64,000 nucleotides of DNA. Origin: Brachypterus glaber (taxonomy: Eukaryota > Arthropoda > Insecta > Coleoptera > Kateretidae). Position 1 is the stretch's first letter, and each line of letters starts with the position of its first letter. Shown here piece after piece: positions 11,061 to 21,922 of the stretch. The DNA is taken from contig OY294048.1 of assembly GCA_958510825.1 (NCBI GenBank), positions 35,491,026 to 35,555,025 on the forward strand, read 5' to 3'. The notes under the pieces are model-generated. The model did not search any database and was not told where the DNA came from. It saw only the letters and a program-made list of their open reading frames with translations. Position numbers and translations under genes: made by a program.

Positions 11061-11625
11061 GTTGGAACACGGGTAGCCTTAAAAAATTTAAATGAAAAGT
11101 CAAACCACCCCGGATTATTTGATTTTAGGTTGTTTTTGGAACATTTCCAAAAAGTTTTTGACAAAAATTGAAATCGCTCACGAAGACGTTTTTAAATAAA
11201 GTCATTCTTCTTATTCTTCAAGTTTTTCCTGACGTAACAATACGGAGTTTTTTCTATGGCACACCCTATAGCATAGATACTACCCATGATAATATAATAA
11301 CGACCATTCACACGCCTACTTTGTTAATGTCCAAAATTACGGTCGTCTTATTTCAGACATTTATAAAGTAGGCCTGTGAATGGTCGTGATTATATTGAGT
11401 ATCATGGGTAGTACCTATGCTATAGGGTGTGTCATAGTAAAAATTCCGTATTGTGATATAAGGAAAAACTTGAATAAAAAGAAGAATGACTTTATTTAAA
11501 AACTGCTTCTTGAGCGTATTCAATTTTTGTCTAAAACTGTTTGGAAATGTCCCAAAAACAACCTAAAATCAAAAAATCTGGAGTTTGATTTTTCATTTAA
11601 ACTTTTTAAGGCTAGCCGTGGCAAC
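11061..11625. mobile_element. Foldback element with GTTG...CAAC ends
   Basis: The left arm begins GTTGGAACACGGGTAGCCTT and the right arm ends AAGGCTAGCCGTGGCAAC. The arms stay complementary through to a centre near 11345, where GACCATTCACA...TGTGAATGGTC forms the inner stem. No clear TSD was found. The open frame over the centre is part of the palindrome. Confidence 0.85.
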
Positions 11626-13700
11626 GAAAAACAATGTATTTATTGGCAATATCCATACGCAGAGAATTCTCATTAATTTGTTTTGATGGAAAAGTGACGA
11701 TTATTATTTTCGAACCTAACCCGCTTTGCCATATAAAATATTACAGAATAAAAGTATAGTATATTTGTTTAAACATAAAAAAAATCAGCTGCGCATTTTG
11801 CGTTCAGCTGCGTGTTAAAATAACCACTTAGAGATCCCTATAAGCTTATCGTGTTCAATACACAAGGTGCAGTTCAATACGGAGCTAGACGATACATGTG
11901 ACATCTAATATCACTAAATTAGTAAATAATACTGTAACGTCAGTAAATAATACTCTGTATTGCACAGCACTTAATGTTATTGAATACGATAAAGGTTTCT
12001 GAGTATTTAGTTGAAATTTATAGTCTTATCGGGATATTAAATTCGTGTTCTGTATTTAGTTAGCCCTGGACTCGTGCCCAAGTCTCTATCACCCTGCTAG
12101 TGCGTGTGTAATCCGGTGTTTATCTAAAAGCCTACTGTCTATCATTTTGACATTACGCAAATCCGCCGGACACTAATAGAGTCACACTATTCATGGCACA
12201 TTGGGATGCGATACGCAGTATAAAATGGAATGGTGGTAAAAACATTTCACGGGAGGTAAAAAAGCCGAGTGTAAATTTTTTACACTCGTGTGAATGATAT
12301 TTACACGCCAATATCTACGCCAACCCTGTGGCACTCCGCAGTTTTAACTAGCTTTTTCGTGTTACGTAATGACTGAAATCCACAAGATGGCGAAATAGTC
12401 TATGAGCGAGATATGGAGCACTCTAGATTTATGCTTTTATAAAATTCTATGACACATAACCTCAAATTTTGTTTATGTTAGAAATAAACGTCAAAATATT
12501 TTATAAGTTGCTATTAAACTATAATACTTTTATCGGTATTATGTGATTTCTTTAGTATTTTGTGATAACAATTGTTTTACTATGGTTTGGTAACATTAAA
12601 CGTATTTATAGTTGACACAAGAAAATTCAGTACTTAAGAGTTCAAAATTAAATCACCAGAATTATGGCTTAGAGTTTTTGATGTGCCACACATAAAGATT
12701 TAGAGACTTTGTGGGCTAGCCTATTGGTTATTTCTAAAATCATATACCAGGTATCTATAACTTTCCTTAGAATAACCAAAGAAGATGTTCTCCTAAAAAC
12801 ACACACTAAAAATAAACGTCACTGGGAACATATGTTTATAATGTCACAGTTTACGCATGGCGTCATCTAGCAGCCACCGACTAACTACCATTTAAAAATT
12901 AAAATTAGGATCTAGAAGGCTTCCGATCTCGCTCGTAGATACAAGCGCTTTTTAGTCAATACGTAACCAAATTGAACTACAAGTTACCAGCCCTTATTCT
13001 CTACGTTCATGATCTACACCTATTGTATGCATATTTTATTTAACCGGATTACTATAATTATTTTAAGGCCAACATTAAATAAATATATAAATAGCTACCT
13101 ACGTTTTTGAAAAAAAAAACGATATTCATTTGTTTAATAAAAAAAAAACATTTGATATAAAGTCAAAAAATTAAAAAAAATGTCTATGAACTTTTGTGCT
13201 AAATCATTCCAAGGGATCTAAAATCCTTTTATTGATCATTTTTTAAAATTTTCTTACCCATGAACGATTTGACTGTCATGAAATTAAAAATTTTTATGGT
13301 TGAATACTGTGCTATCTTTTCATGGCATAAATAAATCGTACAGGGCCGGACTTACGGTTTTGACAACTATATTTAGGGACAAGTAATCACTACGCCCCTG
13401 AACCAAAATATAATTTTGATATAAACTTAAATGTTAACATTTATTTTTTGAAAATTGCGTATCAAGGGCTTCATTAATTATGACCATTTATTTGGTCACT
13501 TCTTGAACCATACGTTCTTTTTACCAGTGTTATATAATCGTTTCAAATAAATAAAATTTCTTCTATACCATAACCTTAAAAAACATGACAACACTAACAC
13601 GGATTCATCCACTAAAGTACATAACAAACACTAAATTTCAATTGTTAAATCAATTTTAAAAGTTAATAACGGTTGTAGATTTATTAATATTTTCTTAACA
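11626..13700. other. Long stretch without a recognised gene
   Basis: A perfect small hairpin GAGTGTAAA...TTTACACTC lies at 12269-12289. The less AT-rich patch at about 12060-12200 has short open frames on both strands but no splice context. CAGGGCCGG...ACGCCCCTG (13341-13398) looks like two ends of a very short or collapsed element. Nothing else is supported. Confidence 0.5.
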
Positions 13701-14900
13701 AACACATTTTCACATAAATTAATCGTTGCTGAAGTTACGGATGAAGAGCAAATCCAAAATTTCATATCAATGAGTCAAACCGTTCCTGAGTTATAAAGCG
13801 ACAAATATTCTAAAAATACTTCTTAAAAGAACCCTAAATCCTTTAGGAAACGATTTGGCACAAAAAAAAAACTTTTTTTGATATTTTGATTCTTTTTGAC
13901 CTAAAATCAGCTGTCTAATCATATATTTATTTATTTTTTGATAAATACCTAGTTTTTAAATTATTTTTTTATAATGCACTACTGAAAGATTTTTTTAATA
14001 TTCGCCTTAAATTGATTACATTTTTAATGCAGGGCAATGGTTTATTTATCTTTTCATATTTATACAGTTAGATTTGGGTTAAATCGAGGCACGAAGTACG
14101 TGATGTAAACAATAATCGAGGTGCTTTAACAGTTGTAAACTTTTATTTGATCAAAAGCTCGCTCCAATAATAACACTGGCCTGCATTTCAAAACTTTTTT
14201 GAAAGCATTTTGTTAATTGAGCGTGGCAAAAGTTCGCAATTTTTTGAGATAAGCCCCTTTGTAAGGAAGGCGACGATATCTTTATCATATTAAATGCTTT
14301 AATTTTAAGTGTCTCCAAAACGGATTACTTTGCAAAAAAAATTATCCCTAACGTCGTGCAAATACAGTTAAGATTCAAAAACCGATGCGTCTTATTGAAT
14401 ACGCCATTTTGAATTTTTAAGTTATGGACATTAGTCTACATCAACATAATCAAAAGAAGCCATTTGAAATATTTTTAGAAAGATAAAAAAATTGGACCAC
14501 CCTAATGTTGCGGATTTTATTTTTTATTTTTTTTTCTTCATTTTCGAAATCAGCGGTATCAAAAATAGTCTAATGCAAAAATTCAGAATTTTTTCCCTGT
14601 TTTTAGATCGCGTTCAAATAGGCTTTTAAAGGTAATACCTTCTTGCTAGATTTTGCGCCAGAAGCTTTTTGCCTCTTCTGTCTCTACAGTAAATTAGTTA
14701 GGTTAAAGTCTTCAGACATGCTAAGCTATCCACCAGCTAGATACAACTAGTGCACTAAAAAGCCGGTCCTTATATTAATGTTGATATTAAAAGTAAAAAT
14801 GTCACTTCAAATTAGCTAAAACGTGTGGGATATAAAACATAAATTAGTTATTATAAAGTTAAATTAGTTATTTAATATATGTTTTAACATTTTAAACGCC
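13701..14900. other. AT-rich sequence, no gene seen
   Basis: Scattered phrases (for example ACCGTTCCTGAGTTATAAAG and GGACCACCCTAATG) recall the interiors and ends of the window's foldback families, so this may be old, decayed transposon material. No borders can be assigned. Confidence 0.4.
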
Positions 14901-14921
14901 ACCCTTAGGACTTTTTTTCAG

Positions 14922-14996
14922 GTCCAGTGGGCCAATGTGCAATTACAAGTTTTAGTTAGCACAAAATGGGATGTGGCAATTAAGTATTTAACTTGA
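14922..14996 (+). CDS. Candidate terminal exon (low confidence)
   Basis: A strong acceptor (GGACTTTTTTTCAG, ending at 14921) is followed in phase 0 by 24 sense codons beginning VQWANVQLQV, containing STKWDVAIKYLT, and then TGA. The peptide composition looks protein-like rather than AT-random, but it matches no family I can name. No partner exon was found upstream, and poly-T plus CAG occurs by chance in DNA this AT-rich. No good polyadenylation signal follows immediately. Confidence 0.22.
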   Translation, partial: VQWANVQLQVLVSTKWDVAIKYLT

Positions 14997-15097
14997 AAGA
15001 TAAAAAGGCTTTGTAAAAAAAGACAACATTTCCAATAACTCTAACCGGATATTTAATAATAATAGTAAAATCCCAGAATCGATACATCATAATTATA

Positions 15098-15287
15098 CAC
15101 TGATGAAAAAAATTTTACACAGTCGACCGTGTAGACCTGAATTAACACGGAATCGTGTTAAATTGTGTAAAAATGTGTAATTTTAACACCGTTTTTCGTA
15201 AAATTTACACAATTTTACACAATTTAACACGTTTCCAAGTCAATTCAGGTCTACACGGTCGACTGTGTAAAATTTTTTTCATCAGTG
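15098..15287. mobile_element. 190-bp near-perfect palindromic MITE (TA target)
   Basis: It starts CACTGATGAAAAAAATTTTA and ends with the mirror of this (ATCAGTG), flanked by TA at 15096-15097 and 15288-15289. GTCGACCGTGTAGACCTGAA in the left arm is mirrored in the right arm. Repeated TGTGTAAAAT-like words fill the centre. The copy is almost intact, which suggests it is relatively young. Confidence 0.93.
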
Positions 15288-15390
15288 TAGACCGTCGCGA
15301 AGGTATCGTTTGGACTTTTTCGTGTGTGAAACTCCCACTTGGTGTAAAGTACCAGTCAACTAGATGCCGCAAATACGTTAGTAACGTATT

Positions 15391-15652
15391 TGGGAGGCAT
15401 AGCGTAGTGGCTAGCGCGTATGCATAGCAAGTCTACTATCGTGAGTTCGATTCTCACTGGCGCCGATTTGCCTTTTTCAGTTAATTTATAATTGAAATTT
15501 AGCGAAAGCGATATGTGAAACGGACACTCCCTAGAAACTGGTTCGAAAGTCAGTATAAGCCGGTGGTTCCCTCTACTACTAGCCCACACAAGTCCTGGAC
15601 TTAGGGGATGCTTAATTAAGTAGAATAGTAGGAGGTTAAACAAACAAACAAA
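15391..15652 (+). mobile_element. tRNA-derived SINE
   Basis: RNA polymerase III promoter boxes are visible. The A box TAGCGTAGTGG is at 15400-15410 and the B box GAGTTCGATTC at 15443-15453, with tRNA-like spacing. A tRNA-unrelated body follows, with ATAAGCCGGTGGTTCCC, and then an (AAAC)n tail at about 15638-15652. Target duplications are not clear, although ACGTTA-like words lie on both sides. It is transcribed from its own internal promoter if active, and it depends on a partner LINE. Confidence 0.85.
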
Positions 15653-15686
15653 CGTAACGTTACTGCAGTAACTGGAACTTTACACG

Positions 15687-15880
15687 AAGCGGGCGGTTCA
15701 CATCCTAAAATAGGATTTTTTTCAGTCCGATCAAAGCAAATTTTTTGTAGCTTATATTTCTTAATAAGAGCTACAAAATGGCGTACAAAATTAGTTTTTT
15801 TGCACTTCCGGTTTCGCCGGAAGCTAAGTGAAATATATTTTTTTAAATGACACCCTATGTTTTTTTTTTCATTTTTGGAT
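15687..15880. mobile_element. Solo fragment of the CCGGGTGAG foldback family
   Basis: The run from GGCGGTTCACATCC through TTTTCAGTCCGATCAAAGCA and CGGTTTCGCCGGAA matches one arm of the element at 32550-33991. It carries the uninterrupted phrase TTTCTTAATAAGAGCTAC, which serves as the empty-site reference for the TTAA insertion inside that element. Confidence 0.75.
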
Positions 15881-16100
15881 CCAGAAAACAATTATCTGTA
15901 TGTATTGGATAAAACAGCTTTACTTATACAAGTATTAAGTATACTATTATGTCATTATCTCAATTTTCATAGGGGATGTAACTTTTTGCAAGTGGACTAC
16001 TCATATATAATAGCTTAATCTGACAGGTCTCAATTATAATTTATATTTTTTTGTATAAAAACTGAATTTTCAGTTATTCCAGTTGAATTCTTAATTATCT

Positions 16101-16208
16101 CAAAAATAACAAGAATGGTATGACCCCACTGTATACACTATTATAATACACTGTCAAAAATAACAAGAATGGTATGACCCCACTGTATACACTATTATAA
16201 TACACTGT
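16101..16208. repeat. Exact 54-bp tandem duplication
   Basis: Bases 16101-16154 and 16155-16208 are identical, from CAAAAATAACAAGAATGG to ATACACTGT. The absence of mismatches indicates a recent duplication. Confidence 0.95.
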
Positions 16209-16209
16209 C

Positions 16210-17190
16210 AAAAAACTTGAAGACTTCGATCAAAATTTGCTTTGAAGATTACCTACTATTCTGTTTTGACTTAATTTGTTATCAAAATTAGTAGAGAGCC
16301 TCTAGCACAAGCCTAAAGCTTATTTGGGGCTCTCCGCGACTTTGTATTAGGTTCGAAGAAATAAAATCAATAAACATGTAATTGCGTTTTGCAGTAGTTC
16401 TTTTTTCCAAAAATAATTATTACAACAATTAAATAATTAAAATAAAAGTTAACAAGTCAATATCTCAAAAACATGTTTTATGACTTGGTGATTTTTGCTT
16501 GTAAGCCCACGATATATTAACTTTGCGACACTATCTTAAGATGGATCTGGCCAGAAACCGCAAGTGATTGAAAAAAACTCTTGAATACACGTGCCGTGTT
16601 GAAGTGCAGTAAAGTATCCTTGTTACAAATTAGATCATGTAACACGTGGCTTAAGGACAATTTTGTTTGATTTATATTTTTTAAATAAGTTTGTACTGTA
16701 AATTTTATCCTGCCATTAAAGTGAGTGATTCTTCATAATATGTTCTTTCGGATTATAATGTATTCTTCTTCTTAATAAGTATTGAGATAGCGCCACATGT
16801 GCCTATTCCATCACAAGAGCGAGAATATAATAATCTCGTTTGGTATGGTATGCCAGAATCTACATTTAATGTATTTTATCCAATACATCTATATAAAGAC
16901 CTTGTTTGCTGTCGTCAATTGTCATTTTATTTATTGTTTATAAATTGGCTCACGTCTCCCATAGCAACGTGAGTAATATTTTTACCCCACTCTTTAAGAA
17001 AAGGCAGTTTTTTTACATAATCCTTTTTAGGGACTGGGGTGTATGGGTTTATCCCGGGATCCCATTTAATAGATCTTCCCAAACAGCTAAAATCAACAGA
17101 AACAATTTCATCATTTTAAAAGCCATGAAATTGCAATCTTAACCTCAAAATTAAAATTTCTCAAAAAATTTATACTCGCGGGTGGTATAG
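16210..17190. other. No gene recognised
   Basis: Mostly single-copy-looking AT-rich DNA. The word TATTTTATCCAATACATC near 16872 echoes the ends of family X (see 25593). No other feature is supported. Confidence 0.45.
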
Positions 17191-17192
17191 TA

Positions 17193-17487
17193 TTAATCAG
17201 CCACTTTTGCTTCTTCTGGAATGTACTTAGGAACGAAAACACTATTTTCATCTTCAAAGTCTATATTTAATTTGAAAACGACGCCACGCGGTAAAATAAA
17301 TCTCGATTTTAAACTGTCAAACTTGCAATTCTTTTTTGTAGTATCGGAGGCTCCGATTCGGAGCTGCCTTCTATTACAGGGGCCATAATGAAATAAAACA
17401 TTGTGTACATGAACAAGCATTCTTAAAAATCGCATTTTCTTATGATTGCAAATGTATTGGATAAAATTTTGTATGGCACACGGCCTA
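17193..17487 (-). CDS. Unidentified open frame, possible exon or degraded coding remnant
   Basis: The minus-strand frame ends KYIPEEAKVAD and contains FDSLKSRFILPRGVVFKLNI. The balance of charged and hydrophobic residues is more protein-like than its neighbours. The frame continues upstream to 17561, but everything above 17487 is a foldback insertion and about 17458-17487 is family X, so the real N-terminus is missing or lies in another exon. No family is recognised. It could be a fragment of an older transposon gene or chance. Confidence 0.2.
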
Positions 17488-17955
17488 CGCGGCCCTGCTA
17501 AGACAAGTTGTCCTATCTGCAAAAATTCACTTTTTGAGATAAGCGCACCATTGTATTGCATTACACTAGCCTCAAGTGCCTAGTAAAGCGAAATGTCCTA
17601 TCTAAAACCCAAGTCCTAAAAATTAGCCTAAGATGTTTGTCCTATGTGGAAAATTTTCAATGTTTTCTAAGTAAAATTGTCCTTACTAGACGAAAGTCCT
17701 AACTGTACAGATCTTAGTAATTTAATTAGACTTTTTGTCCTAACTACTTCAGATAGGACTAATTCATCTAGTATGACAACTTATTTTTCTGACACCCCAG
17801 ATTCGCGCCAAATATTATAACCTAAAAATTAAATATTTACATCTAATTTGCAGATAGGACAACTTGTCTCAGCAGGGCAGTACGGCCGTCGTGGGTCAAA
17901 CATTATCTCGTGGATGTTACTTTACCCACTAGTACCATAAATAACTATTACATGT
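17458..17955 (-). mobile_element. Family X, copy C, split by a foldback
   Basis: TTGGATAAAATTTTGTATGG at the left and TTACTTTACCCACTAGTACC at the right are the reverse complements of the family X segments at 25593-25725. They are separated here by the foldback at 17488-17880. The copy is more diverged than the two copies at 25.6 and 30.5 kb. Confidence 0.7.
17488..17880. mobile_element. Foldback MITE nested in family X (TA target)
   Basis: The inverted ends share CCCTGCTNAGACAAGTTGTC and TCCTATCTGCAAA. TA lies at 17486-17487 and 17881-17882, and removal leaves CGGCCTACGGCCGTCG. The interior has repeated words of the TGTCCTA type. No coding capacity is seen. Confidence 0.85.
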
Positions 17956-18250
17956 ACCTATTTAATCTTTAGAAATCAATCAGTGATTAAATCAATTTGG
18001 TTCTGTAGGTGTTATACTATATCTACACAGCTTGTGTTTATTTATTTATTTAATCTTTAGAAATCAATTATTATTATTGATCATTCAAAAAAAAAACATC
18101 TTTATTTATTTTTTTAATCGCAACTATTAGGTGTTATATCGACTTTCTTTAGCAAAATATCACGCGACAGATGGCAGATACGACAGAAAACGCAGTGGGC
18201 TTTATAATTTATCAGAGGCGAGGCTCGACACACTTAATCCACTGTGCGGG
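17956..18250. other. Short direct repeats
   Basis: TAATCTTTAGAAATCAAT occurs near 17962 and again near 18051. GTAGGTGTTATA-type words also recur. No gene is seen. Confidence 0.5.
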
Positions 18251-18262
18251 AAATATGTTTAA

Positions 18263-18809
18263 GGGGTTGTTCTGATTTTTATGGCAAAAAATTTTTGGAC
18301 TTTTTTTTCAGACGACCTATATTATTTTTATGTACAAAACTTTTTACAAAGTATTAGCCAACTCTTAAAGTTCACAAAAAAAAATTGTTTTTTCTTTTGT
18401 TTTGCCGTCATAAATAAAAGTGCAGCACGCGCTAAAGTTAGACACTTCAGAAATAACATGGCAAACGGTTCCAACGATAGCTCGGCCCCCAATGGTCCGA
18501 AACACAAAAAAACAAAAACTGTCTTGTTAAAAATTACATCCTTTAGTTCGCTAGTGTAGACATAAGTCAAAATTCCAACAAAAAAAAACAAAAATTCCAC
18601 GCGTATTTTAGTGAAAAAAACAAAAAAAATGCAATTTTCCGAACAAAAACGGGTAAAAAGGAGAAATAAAAAATAAATTACAAATAGATTCAAGTCAATA
18701 TGTCAAATAGTTTTTTTTAATCGCTGGAACTGGAATTTTGTGAAAAACGCGTTTAATTTTTTTTTTATATTTTATACAAAACAAGCACCAATAAAATCAG
18801 AACAACCCC
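18263..18809. mobile_element. Foldback MITE with TTAA duplication
   Basis: GGGGTTGTTCTGATTTTTAT at the left is mirrored by ATAAAATCAGAACAACCCC at the right. Exact TTAA lies at 18259-18262 and 18810-18813. The size is 547 bp. Internal open frames on opposite strands mirror one another. The TTAA duplication suggests piggyBac-type mobilisation. Confidence 0.9.
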
Positions 18810-18892
18810 TTAATACAAAATCAAGATCAAGTTTACATCACCGAGTAAAATCGGACAAATATTCTACGTATTTAACGAGGGGTTTACTTATT

Positions 18893-19190
18893 GGACAATC
18901 CTTGTACACCTCTCCAACAATCCTTAACAATCTTTGACAGTCTTTCACAATCATCTACAATCTTCCACAATCATCTAAAATCTTCCCACGATCTTTAACA
19001 ATCTTTTGAAATATTTTATGTACTTTAGTATAAAAAAATAGTAGTTTTTTTTACAATACCAACAACTACAACAACAACAACAGAAATCTTCCACAATTTT
19101 TGACATTCTTTCACAATCCCAACAATCTTCCACAATATCTGACAATCTTTCGCAATCTCAACAATCTTCCACAATCATTGAACACATTTT
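18893..19190. repeat. Degenerate 10-bp repeat field (ACAATCTTCC-like)
   Basis: Words ACAATCTTTC, ACAATCATCT and ACAATCTTCC recur at close to 10-bp spacing over 18893-19012 and 19085-19185. The two blocks are separated by an unrelated 70-bp block ending in CAACAACAACAACAG. Open frames over it simply translate the repeat. Confidence 0.8.
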
Positions 19191-19762
19191 GTCAATACAT
19201 TAGCCCGTCGGTATTTAACGTTAGTCTATTACCTGAATTTATATTTGAGGCGTACAGGGGAAAAGTCGGTCAAATGCGAGTATATTTCGTTCATTGTGTG
19301 AGACAGGAGGAAAAATCAGTTAAGTCTTCTGCAATAAACGACCCAAAATAACCTTTGCTGAGGAAAAAGAGGCCAAGTCAGGGTCTTTTCATCGTTTTTT
19401 GAAAAAACTATGGTGCAGGGAATATTTTATTATTTTACAGATTAGCACACACACGCCAAACATTTGGAAAATTCAACTTCAAGTTATAAGGTATAACGTC
19501 ACGTGTTTTCAAAAAAATATATATAACCTTAAAAATGTCTTCAGACCAAAAGTAACTAAAAGTGACTTAGCCCTTTTAACCTTCATTTTTTATCGGCACT
19601 TACAATACCCCCTTTTCACCAAACCTCTTGGGAATAACTGGGTTTCTTGTGGTTATTCTGTACAATAAAACAATGTAAAACTTTGATACAACAGGAACTT
19701 GTAACATTTTATACTTTTTGTCCCTCCTTTTATCAGGCCTGAGTATTCTTTAATTTTGCGTG

Positions 19763-20147
19763 CAGGGCCGTGGCTATGGGGGTATATTTAACAAAAAAAA
19801 GTTGTATATTGTAGGGACTGGAAATAGAGAAATAGAAAAGTTGTATATTTCACGAAAAGGTGAGGCAGGTGTGAAAACTGTCATGGACAAAGCTTGTTTT
19901 GGAGGTGAGGGCCTGTTTTTTAGTGATCAACATTTTGGGTAGGGGTAAAAACTGTCACGGAACTGTCAATTTTTTTGGTGAGGACTTTTTTTAGTCATTA
20001 ATTTTTTTCTGGAGGAAAAAAGTTGTATTTTTAGCCTAAAAAAGTGGTATATTTTGGCTAAAAAATAAAAAAAAGTTGTATATTTTGACCTTCGTCTCCC
20101 CCCCCCCCCCCACACAAAATCTTTTTCGCTACGGCCCGCGCCCCCTG
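19763..20147. mobile_element. Short-TIR element with CAGGG ends
   Basis: The left end CAGGGCCGTGGCTATGG has its mirror CGCTACGGCCCGCGCCCCCTG at the right. The interior repeats AAAAGTTGTATATT four times and includes a long C run at 20098-20110. A related end (CTATGGCTACGGCCCTGG) lies near 57844-57861. Confidence 0.65.
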
Positions 20148-20149
20148 TT

Positions 20150-20490
20150 ACTAGGTATTTTAATTTAGATGAAAATCCTGATTCTATAATTAAGCTTTCG
20201 ATTTGTCTTTTAAATGTACTTTTATTTTTGTGTGACATATACAAGTGAAAATCTGATTAATGGCAATTACTTCGAAGGTTGGGAAGCTAAAACATTAAAA
20301 TGCTGGTTGATTTATAATGTATATCGATATCGGTTTATTATCTGAACTAATTGTGCGTGTCCGATATCTATCTTTTAAATAGAAGTAGTTTTCTACAAGA
20401 TTAAATGCATTAGAAATTTTTAAAGTTCGTTTTTGTATTAAAATTATTTAAATAAATCCATTATAGTTTTATGTTTTTTTTCTCGTTTTT
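20150..20490. other. Unassigned sequence upstream of a strong acceptor
   Basis: No repeat or gene is seen, apart from the polypyrimidine run leading into 20499. Confidence 0.4.
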
Positions 20491-20499
20491 TTTTTATAG

Positions 20500-20537
20500 A
20501 TGTAAAGAAAGTTGCAAAAAGTGAAGGAAAAACATAA
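20500..20537 (+). CDS. Candidate terminal coding exon (low confidence)
   Basis: A very good acceptor (TTTTTTCTCGTTTTTTTTTT then ATAG) ends at 20499. In the frame that begins with two leftover bases, the exon reads VKKVAKSEGKT and then TAA at 20535-20537. A lysine-rich tail would suit a host protein C-terminus, but 11 residues cannot be assigned. No upstream exon was recognised. Confidence 0.22.
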
Positions 20538-20576
20538 TGCCCATGTATCATTCCAATTTAATTAATTAAGAATATA

Positions 20577-20632
20577 TTTATATTATTATACTATTCACAG
20601 CGCATGCGCTTGAATAGTATTATACGGTAGTT
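20577..20632. repeat. Imperfect palindrome centred on GCGCATGCGC
   Basis: ATACTATTCACAGCGCATGC continues to GCTTGAATAGTATTATAC, so about 20 bases each side pair. The outer word TATACTATTCACAG is shared with the dispersed 75-bp motif (for example 45960), so this may be a rearranged copy. Confidence 0.7.
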
Positions 20633-20884
20633 TTGAATTTTCAAAACTGATTCTATACAAAAAATTCTTTATTATAAATTTGTTTCATGAAAAAATAAGA
20701 AGATTTTTTTTGTGCGATGTCACGATTTTTATTAACACGATAACTGAAGAACGAATAATCCGATCGACTTGAAATTTTCAGGAAAAATGAAGTTCTATGA
20801 GGGCAAGATGCCTATTGTTTTTGAAAGTAATCCCTCCTAAAACGAAAAAGTTATGGGGGTTAAACTTTTAAAAAATCGAAAAAA

Positions 20885-20945
20885 GCTTAAAGAAATTTCC
20901 GATTAAGGGAACGTTCAAGTATTACGTAACGCAATTATTGATCAT
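20885..20945. mobile_element. Single end of a TTAA-GGGAACGTTC element
   Basis: TTAAGGGAACGTTCAAGTAT then TACGTAACGC is the same end found at about 55374 inside element B copy 4, and it shares the TACGTAACGC subterminal word with the element at 33178. A G/C-rich run (ACCCCCCTCCC) follows, as in that family. No opposite end was found. Confidence 0.6.
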
Positions 20946-21079
20946 TTTGGTCCCCCACCCCCCTCCCTGTAACGCTATTTTCCTATACCATTAGCATGGG
21001 CGTAACACTCCAAAATAACAAAAATTGTTGAATTTTTTTTTTATTTTTTTTGAAAAATGTTTTTTTTTTATTTTTTTAA

Positions 21080-21176
21080 AGTATGTATTGGAAAAAATGC
21101 AATATACCATTTACTGTGAATAGTATATAATGAAATGCGTAGTATTACATATCTTCACAGCTTGCTTTGCATAATA
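21080..21176 (-). repeat. Dispersed 75-bp motif, copy
   Basis: GCAATATACCATTTACTGTG then GCGTAGTATTACATATCTTC and ACAGCTTG: a right-arm copy of the motif described at 26361. Confidence 0.8.
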
Positions 21177-21610
21177 ACCAAATTTGGTTATTATATGTAA
21201 ACGCTCTGGATTTAATGGATATTAAGAAATACCGTATTTATAACTGCGTTAGTCGTTTATTGTGTTAAACATAGTCATTGGTATGCAATGACCAATAAAA
21301 AATAAATAAAATGTTTGATGAATTTTAATGGAATGTTTAATATTAAAGTATGCTGTGCGGAAACAAAATATTGCAGAAAAAAGCGAAAATATTTAAGGAT
21401 TTCTTTGGTTATTTAAAAGAAAGTTTGCTTACATATTGTTTTAATTTACCTACAAACCTAAACACCAGCTGGCGTAAAAAATGAACAGCAGGTCATTGTC
21501 GTTGTGTAACGTAAACTTGATCTTGAAGAGATAGAATGCGGATTTTTTAGATTGAATCTTCCTTTGTTACGTGCTTCATATTAATATGTCTGGCGAATCA
21601 AGTCGTATTC

Positions 21611-21911
21611 GTCATATCGCAGTATGAGTACAAGATCACCATGACTCAAAATCGAAAAATTTTGAGTTATGGGGGATGGTGGATAATCTAGAAAAACATA
21701 ATAGAGCAAAAATCTCAAAATCGATAAATTTTGAGTTATGGTGGTCTTGTCTCTAGATTAGAACAATATAATAGAGAGAAAATCTCAAAATAGATAAATT
21801 TTGAGTTATGGTGGTCTTGTCTCTAGATTAGAACAATATATAATAGAGCAAAAATCTCAAAATCGATAAATTGTGAGTTATGGCGGTCTTGTGCTCATAG
21901 TGCGATATGAC
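21611..21911. mobile_element. Terminal inverted repeats enclosing four tandem units of about 70 bp
   Basis: GTCATATCGCAGTATGAGTA at the left and its mirror ending TGCGATATGAC at the right enclose about four copies of a 70-72-bp unit. Unit starts lie near 21643, 21713, 21783 and 21855, and each contains CTCAAAAT(C/A)GATAAATT then TTGAGTTATGG. No gene is seen. Tandem expansion inside a transposon end pair is also seen at 24166 and 29762. Confidence 0.82.
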
Positions 21912-21922
21912 GTACATACCTA

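Noticed and set aside
15391..15470. Functional tRNA gene
   Set aside because: A and B boxes are present, but the acceptor stem does not pair and the sequence runs into a SINE body and AAAC tail.
18893..19190. CRISPR-like array
   Set aside because: The 10-bp degenerate repeats have no spacers. This is eukaryotic low-complexity sequence.
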